Shown: positions 8,413 through 14,743 of the stretch, one piece after another
How positions within the stretch are numbered: the stretch's first letter is position 1
Layout of the letters: every line of letters starts with the position of its first letter
From: Brevibacterium moorei
GTDB taxonomy: Bacteria > Actinomycetota > Actinomycetes > Actinomycetales > Brevibacteriaceae
NCBI RefSeq assembly: GCF_024580735.1
Contig: NZ_JANIJX010000001.1
Coordinates: forward strand, 62,001 to 126,000
DNA: 64,000 nucleotides
Reading direction: 5' to 3'
The notes under the pieces: model-generated
Seen by the model: only the letters and a program-made list of their open reading frames with translations
Database searches by the model: none
Told to the model about the DNA's origin: nothing
Made by a program: the position numbers and the translations under genes

Positions 8413-9587
8413 TCCCCGGAAGGTCGGGACCGCTCGGCGCGGAACCTGGATCGGTAGGCGGGCAGGATAAGAGGAGCGCAGTCCTCGACGAAGCCGCCCC
8501 AGTCGTCGGCGCCGGCGTGCTCATCGGCGATTTCGGCCAGCTGGCCGGCGAAGGAGGCGCGCTCGGCGGCATCACTGCGCAGTAGCTCGCGCAGCCACAC
8601 CGCGAAGTCGAAGGCGCGGGAGCCCGGTTCGCCGACATAGAGCACAGTGGGCCGCCCCGGATCGGCGGAGGCGAAGCGCCGCAGCGCCTCGACGGGTGTT
8701 CCGTCCTCCCAGTCATCGGACCAATCCCCCGGTGCAGGCACGAACCCGGCCTGTTCGAGCGCCACTTCCAGGCGCGGGTCCGCAGGCCGGTCCACACGCA
8801 GGTGGAACTCCATCAGATCCAGCGCGGGCAAGTCGGCAACGGCCCCCGGGCCGCTCGGCTCGATCCCGGACAGGCCCAGCCGTGCGGTGGCACGTCGGAT
8901 CCGCGCAACCGTCCGCGCCGTCTCCGCCGGCCAGCTTCGGGGGCGCAGCTCGACGGGACCACGGGCCGCGGCCAGGCCCAAGCGCAGGTTCTCCGCGAAC
9001 GGCGACAGGCGCAGGTCGAAGATTTTGCCGAAGGCGTCCGTCACCCGGCTCAGGTCCCCCGCATTGTCCAAGTGGATGTCGCACACCGCGCGTCGGGTCT
9101 CATCATCGGCTTGGCGTGCGATCCTGGCCTGCGCATCGGCCGGGTCCAGGCCACGCCCGGCGACCAGCCGCTCCAGGCGGATGTCCGCGGGCACATCCAC
9201 CAGGACCGACAGCTGGTAGTCGGGTGCCAGATCGTTCTCGACCAGCAGGGGGACATCGTGGACGACGATCGAGCTTCGCTCATAACTGGCGAACAGTTCT
9301 CGGCTCCGTGCGGCGATTGCCGGATGCATGATCGCATTGAGCGCATCGGTGTGTGCTTGATCGGCGAAGGCCCTGGACGCCAGTTCCGCCCGGTTCAGCC
9401 CACCATCGGCATCGAGTACCGCCGGGCCGAACTCGTGTGCGAGGGCCGCCAGCGCCGGCATCCCCGGCTCGACCACCTCGCGGGCCACTCGATCCGCATC
9501 GACGACGGGAACGCCGCGCTCGCGGAAGAGCTGGGCCACGGTGGTCTTGCCGGCGCCGATCCCGCCGGTCAGTCCGATCCTGAGCAT
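8409..9587 (-). CDS. coaE: Dephospho-CoA kinase fused to a GrpB-like (UPF0157) domain
   Basis: CoaE carries out the last step of coenzyme A synthesis, ATP-dependent 3'-phosphorylation of dephospho-CoA. The 392-residue product starts at the ATG at 9587 (MLRIGLTGGIGAGKTT); the open frame upstream is composition-driven and is rejected. The kinase domain is about residues 1-200, with the P-loop TGGIGAGKT (7-15). The remaining 190 residues (ELRPRSWPAETARTV to the end) resemble the GrpB/UPF0157 nucleotidyltransferase-like domain that is fused to CoaE in mycobacteria and other actinomycetes. The role of that domain in CoA synthesis is not established. The gene ends tail to tail with the OsmC-like gene, overlapping by three bases. 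Confidence 0.95.
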   Translation of the reverse strand: MLRIGLTGGIGAGKTTVAQLFRERGVPVVDADRVAREVVEPGMPALAALAHEFGPAVLDADGGLNRAELASRAFADQAHTDALNAIMHPAIAARSRELFASYERSSIVVHDVPLLVENDLAPDYQLSVLVDVPADIRLERLVAGRGLDPADAQARIARQADDETRRAVCDIHLDNAGDLSRVTDAFGKIFDLRLSPFAENLRLGLAAARGPVELRPRSWPAETARTVARIRRATARLGLSGIEPSGPGAVADLPALDLMEFHLRVDRPADPRLEVALEQAGFVPAPGDWSDDWEDGTPVEALRRFASADPGRPTVLYVGEPGSRAFDFAVWLRELLRSDAAERASFAGQLAEIADEHAGADDWGGFVEDCAPLILPAYRSRFRAERSRPSGD

Positions 9588-9630
9588 GCCGTTCTCCTTC
9601 GTCTTCGCCACCGGCCCCAGTAGACCGCTG

Positions 9631-11421
9631 TCATCGTATGTCCACGATATACACCCCGCCGTCGGCTCGTGCCTGGCGCCCCACGGCCTGGGACATGGCA
9701 CCGGCGAGTTCCGGCACGTCCCAGGGCCGGTACGGGGAGTCCGCGACCAGCAGAACGTACTGGACTCCCCTGGCGCGCAGCTCCGCCACCGCCCGGCGCA
9801 TCTCAGCGGAATCGCCACTCGGCAGTCGGTGGTCGCGCGACTCGTCGAGCAGGCCGTCGAGGGCATCGGAATCGGCCATATAGCGGATGGGGGCTTGGCT
9901 GTCCCCGCCGATGAAATAGCCCCCGGTCTGCCGGAACCGGTTGCCGGCCTCGGCCTGCCAGAGCATGGCCTCGGCCACGCCCGCCTGGTCACCGGCCACC
10001 GGGCGCGGCAGGATCTTGACCACGGCGCCCTGCGGCACAGCGCCCGCACCCGCGCGGAAGAACTCTGGGATCAGAGGCGTGCGCACGGGAACGGGCCCGC
10101 TCGTGGTCGTCACGAGCACAGCGACCAGGCCGGCGGTGGTCAGCCCCCTGGCCCAGTACGGCCGGGACCACCGGGCTCCGAGGTGCCAGAGTCCGCGCAG
10201 GGAGATGGCCAGCAGCAATGCAGCACCCAAGGCGACGGGACCGGCCAGCCGCATGGGCAGTACATTGCCCAATACCGGAAGTGCTTCGACGAGCCCGAAC
10301 GGGCCCGGGGCCATGGCTCGTCCCCAGGCGAACAGCGGTGAGCCCATCGACAGCAGGAACACCAGGACAGTCGACAGCGCGAGGATCCTCACCGGTCGTC
10401 CGTAGACGCGATTGCGCCACAGGACGGGGGTTCCCAAGGCGATGATCATGAGCCACGGAATGCCCAGATATCCGCCGATCTCGGAGGGGTCGAGTCCCGT
10501 CACCCGGGGAATCGGGGTCTCGCCACCGCCCAGCAGGGTGTAGCGTCCCGGTACCACGGGATCCAGCAGATCGGCGTTCCAAACCCCATGGGGCCGAATC
10601 GCACCGCGGGGCGCCCCCGGCAGACCGAACATCGTCGCCAGTAGGGGCGTGCCGATGGCCAGCGCGATGGCGGCCGCCAGCACCAATCCACCGCACAGCC
10701 GCCGGCGGGCCGCCCACAGGCGCCGGAAGTCGCAGCACAGCCAGACCGCCACGACCGCACAGTAGGCCAGGAACGTTCCGGCGAGTACCTCCGTGGAGAT
10801 GTAGAACTGCCAACCGATGATGATGCCCAGGAAAACAGACCAACCGAGTACCGCACGGTGCCGCCGGGCACGGAGTAGACGGATCAGCCCCAGTCCGACC
10901 AGGGGTGCCAGCACCGCGCTGGACAGGTTGAGGTGCCCGGATGACTGGGCGATGACGAACGTGGAGAAACCATAGAAGAACCCCGCAGTGAATGACCAGA
11001 ACCGGGGTAGGAACTGTGCGGCCAGAGCAGCGGCGGCCAGGGCGCACAGCACCGGAGCCGCCGCGATTGCCAGATTATAGGCCACGAGCGGACCCCACAG
11101 CCAGGTCACAGGGGCCAGCGGCAGGGCGATGAGGAACACCGTCGTGTTCCATCCGCCGTTGACCCCGATCGGATAGTTCAACGCGGTCGTATACAGCGCA
11201 TTGGCCTCGAGGTGGTCCATCCCCAGCCAGCCTGCGGCGACGTCGGCTGCGTGGGCGAACCAGAAGACGAAGAGGGAGGAGTCGTCGTTGTCGGCGAACA
11301 CCCGGCTGCCCGGATGGGCCAGCAGCGGACCGAAGATGATGAGGTCCCAGCCGAGTAACAGAAGAAGGAAACCGGTCCAGGCGATGAGTGCACGGGAGCG
11401 GGCGATTCCTGAAGTCAACAC
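9631..11421 (-). CDS. Polytopic membrane protein, possible GT-C type glycosyltransferase
   Basis: I do not recognise a named family with certainty. The 596-residue protein has roughly 11-13 hydrophobic segments over residues 1-430 and a C-terminal, probably extracytoplasmic, domain of about 150 residues ending GVYIVDIR. An acidic motif in the first outside loop (FADNDDSS, about 43-50), placed just after the first transmembrane segment, resembles the catalytic Asp site of GT-C lipid-linked sugar transferases. That suggests cell-envelope glycosylation, but this is inference from topology. It is isolated between the rpsA terminator and coaE. The start at 11421 is consistent with the hydrophobic N-terminus. 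Confidence 0.7.
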   Translation of the reverse strand: MLTSGIARSRALIAWTGFLLLLLGWDLIIFGPLLAHPGSRVFADNDDSSLFVFWFAHAADVAAGWLGMDHLEANALYTTALNYPIGVNGGWNTTVFLIALPLAPVTWLWGPLVAYNLAIAAAPVLCALAAAALAAQFLPRFWSFTAGFFYGFSTFVIAQSSGHLNLSSAVLAPLVGLGLIRLLRARRHRAVLGWSVFLGIIIGWQFYISTEVLAGTFLAYCAVVAVWLCCDFRRLWAARRRLCGGLVLAAAIALAIGTPLLATMFGLPGAPRGAIRPHGVWNADLLDPVVPGRYTLLGGGETPIPRVTGLDPSEIGGYLGIPWLMIIALGTPVLWRNRVYGRPVRILALSTVLVFLLSMGSPLFAWGRAMAPGPFGLVEALPVLGNVLPMRLAGPVALGAALLLAISLRGLWHLGARWSRPYWARGLTTAGLVAVLVTTTSGPVPVRTPLIPEFFRAGAGAVPQGAVVKILPRPVAGDQAGVAEAMLWQAEAGNRFRQTGGYFIGGDSQAPIRYMADSDALDGLLDESRDHRLPSGDSAEMRRAVAELRARGVQYVLLVADSPYRPWDVPELAGAMSQAVGRQARADGGVYIVDIR

Positions 11422-11467
11422 CGAACAACCGTCTCATACCGGGCTGGGAGGAGACGAGGGGACGCGC

Positions 11468-11507
11468 AAGGGCCCCGCCTCCCGGTTTCCCGGGAGGCGG
11501 GGCCCTT
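11468..11507 (-). terminator. Transcription terminator after rpsA
   Basis: An 18-bp perfect stem (arms 11468-11485 and 11490-11507, rich in GGGGCC and GCCTCC) has a four-base loop. It lies between the rpsA stop codon (11550) and the start of the next gene (11421). The flanking AA/TT allows some U at the base, but the U-run is short. Confidence 0.8.
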
Positions 11508-11549
11508 GTCACTCAGACCGGCTGGGCCGGTCGGACTGACTCACACGGC

Positions 11550-13022
11550 TCAGTTGCCCGCGAGCTTCTCGCGCAGAGCAGCGAGTGCCTCATCGCTGGC
11601 CAGCGTGCCCGCGTCCGAGGTGGACTCGGAGGCGTAGGACGCCTGGGCCGGAGCTGCCTCGGACGAACCGGTTGCGGCTTCGGCATCGGCGGCAATGGCC
11701 TTGGCGACCTGCTTCTTGTGTTCTTCCCAACGGGCCTGGGCTGCGGCGTACTGCTGCTCCCATTCCTCGCGCTGGGCCTCGTAGCCCTCGAGCCATTCGT
11801 TGGTCTCCGGGTCGAAGCCCTCGGGGTACTTGTAGTTGCCCTCTTCGTCGTATTCCTGAACCATGCCGTACAGAGCCGGATCGAGGAATTCCTCGGCCTC
11901 GGGATCGACACCCTCGTTGGCCTGCTTGAGCGACAGCGAGATGCGGCGGCGGTCCAGGTCGATGTCGATGACCTTGACGTAGATGGTTTCGTCGACCGAG
12001 ACGACCTGCTCCGGCAGATCGATGTGGCGCACGGCCAGCTCGGAGATGTGGACCAGGCCCTCGATGCCGTCCTCGACGCGCACGAACGCACCGAAGGGAA
12101 CCAGCTTGGTGACCTTGCCGGGCACGATCTGACCGATGACGTGCGTCCGGGCGAAGTGCTGCCAGGGATCTTCTTGGGTGGCCTTGAGCGACAGGGAGAC
12201 ACGTTCGCGATCCATGTCGACGTCCAGGACCTCGACGGTGACCTCGTCGCCGACCGAGACGACCTCGGACGGGTGGTCGATGTGCTTCCAGGACAGTTCG
12301 GAAACGTGCACCAGCCCGTCGACGCCACCCAGGTCCACGAAGGCACCGAAGTTGACGATCGAGGAGACGACGCCGGGACGGACCTGGCCCTTCTGCAGGG
12401 TCTGCAGGAAGTCGTGGCGGACCGCGGACTGGGTCTCTTCCAGCCAGGCGCGACGCGACAGGACCACGTTGTTGCGGTTCTTGTCGAGTTCGATGATCTT
12501 GGCCTCGACCTGCTGGCCGATGTAGGGGGCCAGATCGCGGACGCGGCGCATCTCGACCAGCGAGGCGGGCAGGAAGCCGCGCAGGCCGATGTCGACGATG
12601 AGGCCGCCCTTGACGACCTCGATGACGGTGCCGGTGACGACGCCGTCCTCTTCCTTGACCTTCTCGATGTCGCCCCAGGCGCGCTCGTACTGCGCACGCT
12701 TCTTGGACAGCATCAGACGTCCGTCCTTGTCCTCCTTGGTCAGGACGAGGGCTTCGATCGGGTCTCCGACCTCGACGACGTCGGCAGGGTCGACGTCATG
12801 CTTGATCGACAGTTCGCGCGAAAGGATGACGCCTTCGGTCTTGTAGCCGATGTCGACCAGGACTTCGTCGCGGTCGACTTTGACGACCGTGCCCTCGACG
12901 ATGTCGCCATCGTTGAAGTACTTGATGGTCGCGTCGACGGCCGCGAGCAAGTCTTCGGCAGATCCGATGTCGTTGACTGCGATCTGCGAGTTGTTCGCCG
13001 TGTCCGGCGTGGTGGTGGTCAT
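11550..13022 (-). CDS. rpsA: 30S ribosomal protein S1
   Basis: S1 binds mRNA on the small subunit and helps initiation on weak ribosome binding sites. The 490-residue protein carries four S1 (OB-fold) repeats at about 37-105, 122-190, 207-277 and 294-364. Each has the GxVVxxVxxxGAFVDLGGxxGLVHxSEL pattern (for example VSSIVNFGAFVDLGG and VTKLVPFGAFVRVED). The first repeat is the most divergent. A Gln/Glu/Ala-rich tail follows, typical of actinobacterial S1. The ATG at 13022 (MTTTTPDTANN) has an upstream GGAG and is preferred over the frame-open start at 13052. It is monocistronic, ended by the strong hairpin at 11468-11507. Confidence 0.97.
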   Translation of the reverse strand: MTTTTPDTANNSQIAVNDIGSAEDLLAAVDATIKYFNDGDIVEGTVVKVDRDEVLVDIGYKTEGVILSRELSIKHDVDPADVVEVGDPIEALVLTKEDKDGRLMLSKKRAQYERAWGDIEKVKEEDGVVTGTVIEVVKGGLIVDIGLRGFLPASLVEMRRVRDLAPYIGQQVEAKIIELDKNRNNVVLSRRAWLEETQSAVRHDFLQTLQKGQVRPGVVSSIVNFGAFVDLGGVDGLVHVSELSWKHIDHPSEVVSVGDEVTVEVLDVDMDRERVSLSLKATQEDPWQHFARTHVIGQIVPGKVTKLVPFGAFVRVEDGIEGLVHISELAVRHIDLPEQVVSVDETIYVKVIDIDLDRRRISLSLKQANEGVDPEAEEFLDPALYGMVQEYDEEGNYKYPEGFDPETNEWLEGYEAQREEWEQQYAAAQARWEEHKKQVAKAIAADAEAATGSSEAAPAQASYASESTSDAGTLASDEALAALREKLAGN

Positions 13023-13118
13023 GAAGGTAGAGACTCCGTAGTGGACTGACATCCGGTCCAGGACACGAGCGGATCCCGCGGCCCGAATCGAGAAGTTGTT
13101 GTTGACAATATGGACGCG

Positions 13119-13149
13119 TATACACGCACATGCGGCATACAGCTGTCAA
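13119..13149 (-). promoter_or_regulatory. Possible rpsA promoter
   Basis: A perfect minus-strand TTGACA (13144-13149) is followed by TGTATA (13119-13124), but the spacer is 19 bases, which is longer than ideal. The gap 13023-13227 between the divergent rpsA and methyltransferase genes also carries a plus-strand TTGACA (13103-13108). The two form an inverted repeat around GTATAC. Confidence 0.35.
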
Positions 13150-13227
13150 CTGTAGCATCTTCTACGGAGTTTATAAACCTTCTGTCAGCCTTTCCGGCCG
13201 ATATCCACCCCGCACTTCGGAGGAACT

Positions 13228-14085
13228 TTGAACGACGACGACTTCGGCGATCCCCATGAGCCCGACCAGCAGACCATCTCCGGGGGATACCTGGCGATCG
13301 ACGCGGAATCCTCGGTGCGGGCCAACCGTTCCTACTGGGACGGCTCGGCCGAAGCATATCTGGCCGAGCACGGCAGCTTCCTGGGCGCCAGCGATTTCAT
13401 CTGGTGCCCGGAGGGGGTCCGCGAAGCCGATGTGCACCTGCTGGGCGATGTGGCCCGCAAACAGGTGCTGGAAGTCGGCTGCGGAGCCGGGCAGTGCTCG
13501 CGGTGGCTGGCGGAGAACGGCGCTGTGGCGACCGGTATCGACCTGTCCTCGGGGATGCTCGAACAGGCGTCCCGTCTCCAGCGGGAGAAGCCGCTGAGCC
13601 AGGCGGCGACGCCGCCCACCTTCCTCCAGGCCGACGCCAGACACCTGCCTTTCCCGTCCGGCAGCTTCGATATCGCGTTCTCCTCGTATGGTGCGTTGCC
13701 CTTCGTCAAGGACGCCGACCAGGTTCTGGCGGAGGTCGCCAGGGTGTTGCGTCCCGGCGGCACCTGGACGTTCTCCGTGACCCATCCGCTGCGCTGGATC
13801 TTCCCCGATGTGCCCGGCGAGGCCGGCCTGACCGTCGAGTACTCCTACTTCGACAGAACTCCCTATGTCGAACTCGACGCCCAGGGCAACCCCGTCTACG
13901 CCGAGCACCACCGCACGATGGGCGATTGGATCTCCCTGCTCGTCGGCGCCGGCTTCCAGCTCACGAAGCTCACGGAGCCGGAGTGGCCTGCCGACAATAC
14001 GACCAGCTGGGGCGGCTGGTCGCCGCTGCGCGGTGCCCTGATGCCTGGCACCGCGATCTTCTCCGTCCATCTACCCCAGGACTGA
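13228..14085 (+). CDS. Class I SAM-dependent methyltransferase
   Basis: The 285-residue protein has a Rossmann-like methyltransferase domain. Motif I VLEVGCGAGQCSRWL (80-94) binds SAM. The acidic loop GIDLSSGMLEQA follows, then ADARHLPFPSGSFDIAFSS (motif II region) and VARVLRPGGTWTFSVTHP (motif III). This matches the Methyltransf_11/UbiE-like group. The substrate cannot be told; the C-terminal half contains many aromatic residues. Translation starts at a TTG four bases after GGAGG. It converges on the MarR gene with only seven bases between stop codons, so the two may be functionally linked, but nothing proves it. Confidence 0.85.
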   Translation: MNDDDFGDPHEPDQQTISGGYLAIDAESSVRANRSYWDGSAEAYLAEHGSFLGASDFIWCPEGVREADVHLLGDVARKQVLEVGCGAGQCSRWLAENGAVATGIDLSSGMLEQASRLQREKPLSQAATPPTFLQADARHLPFPSGSFDIAFSSYGALPFVKDADQVLAEVARVLRPGGTWTFSVTHPLRWIFPDVPGEAGLTVEYSYFDRTPYVELDAQGNPVYAEHHRTMGDWISLLVGAGFQLTKLTEPEWPADNTTSWGGWSPLRGALMPGTAIFSVHLPQD

Positions 14086-14092
14086 TCCCGGC

Positions 14093-14512
14093 TCAGCGCG
14101 AACCGAGTTCCGCCAGCAGGACATCGAGTCCGAGCCTGGCGGATTGGGACAGCCCGGCCGTGAAGTCCGCATCCGCGGCGGCCGCTGCGATAGCCGCGGC
14201 GGCCGCGCGATCACGCCCGTGGTCGGTCAGTGCAACCAGTTGCACCCGCCGGTCGGCCTCGCCCCTGGTGCGGGTGACCGCACCGGACGCCGAGAGCTGA
14301 TCGGTCAGGGTCACCACCAGACTCGGCGCCACGGACAGTGCGCCTGCGATGTCCCGCTGTGACAGTGGCCCCTCCTCCAGCGCCGCCAGATAGGCGGCCT
14401 GCCGAGGGGTCAGCCCGACCGATTCGAGGCGTCGGCCCAGCGCCCGCGTGAGTCGTTCCCCCAGTGCCGCCAGGCGCAGACTCGCCGAATCCGCCAACTT
14501 CTCGTCCGTCAT
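14093..14512 (-). CDS. MarR-family transcriptional regulator
   Basis: The 139-residue winged helix-turn-helix protein has the MarR pattern: a dimerisation helix, LTPRQAAYLAALEEGPLSQRDIAGAL (first helices of the wHTH), recognition helix SVAPSLVVTLTDQLSASGAV, wing RTRGEADRRVQLVALTDHG (containing the typical DxR), and an Ala-rich C-terminal helix. The start MTDEKL (14512) is preferred. The ATGs at 14521 and 14539 are closer to or inside a perfect 10-bp inverted repeat that looks like the operator. The regulator probably represses itself. Its target may be only itself, because both neighbours face away or converge. The ligand is unknown. Confidence 0.88.
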   Translation of the reverse strand: MTDEKLADSASLRLAALGERLTRALGRRLESVGLTPRQAAYLAALEEGPLSQRDIAGALSVAPSLVVTLTDQLSASGAVTRTRGEADRRVQLVALTDHGRDRAAAAAIAAAAADADFTAGLSQSARLGLDVLLAELGSR

Positions 14513-14532
14513 ACGGAACATAATAACAACTG

Positions 14533-14556
14533 TAATCATTCACAGCTGAATGATTA
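14533..14556. promoter_or_regulatory. Perfect inverted-repeat operator of the MarR gene
   Basis: TAATCATTCA (14533-14542) and TGAATGATTA (14547-14556) are perfect 10-bp inverted repeats around CAGC. The site lies directly after the TATAAT -10 box and before the start codon, where a bound repressor would block transcription. Its AT richness stands out strongly against the genome background. Confidence 0.75.
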
Positions 14557-14564
14557 CCCTCAGT

Positions 14565-14570
14565 ATTATA
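14565..14570 (-). promoter_or_regulatory. -10 box of the MarR gene
   Basis: A perfect TATAAT on the minus strand is followed by a predicted start near 14558, which abuts the inverted repeat at 14533-14556. A weak -35 (TGATAT) lies 16 bases upstream. Confidence 0.6.
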
Positions 14571-14619
14571 TAGCCGATTACCATTTATATCAGGATCATA
14601 TGGGCGTCCTGGGAGTGCA

Positions 14620-14648
14620 AAGGCCCGGCGCTCAATGCGCCGGGCCTT
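14620..14648 (-). terminator. Transcription terminator after polA
   Basis: A 12-bp perfect stem (AAGGCCCGGCGC with GCGCCGGGCCTT) has a five-base loop and is followed on the minus strand by a short T-run. It lies about 100 bases beyond the polA stop codon and just upstream of the MarR promoter. Confidence 0.8.
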
Positions 14649-14743
14649 CTCAACCGTGTCTCAGGGGTCGGGGGACGCCGGTAACAGCGGTCGGGACCGG
14701 CAGCACGTCTGGTGTGCGGGCCCGGCGCCGCCCGCGCCGTTTC

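Noticed and set aside
9588-10049. A frameshift or fusion extending coaE upstream
   Set aside because: The extra frame is Arg/Pro/Ser-rich shadow sequence of the membrane protein gene; the ATG at 9587 gives a perfect CoaE N-terminus.
11388-13049. A 553-residue plus-strand open frame over rpsA
   Set aside because: Repetitive Asp/Val/Gly composition comes from the antisense of the S1 repeats; no ribosome binding site or family pattern.
14513-14539. Upstream ATG starts for the MarR gene
   Set aside because: They would begin inside or next to the inverted-repeat operator and the predicted leader; MTDEKL has the family-like N-terminus.
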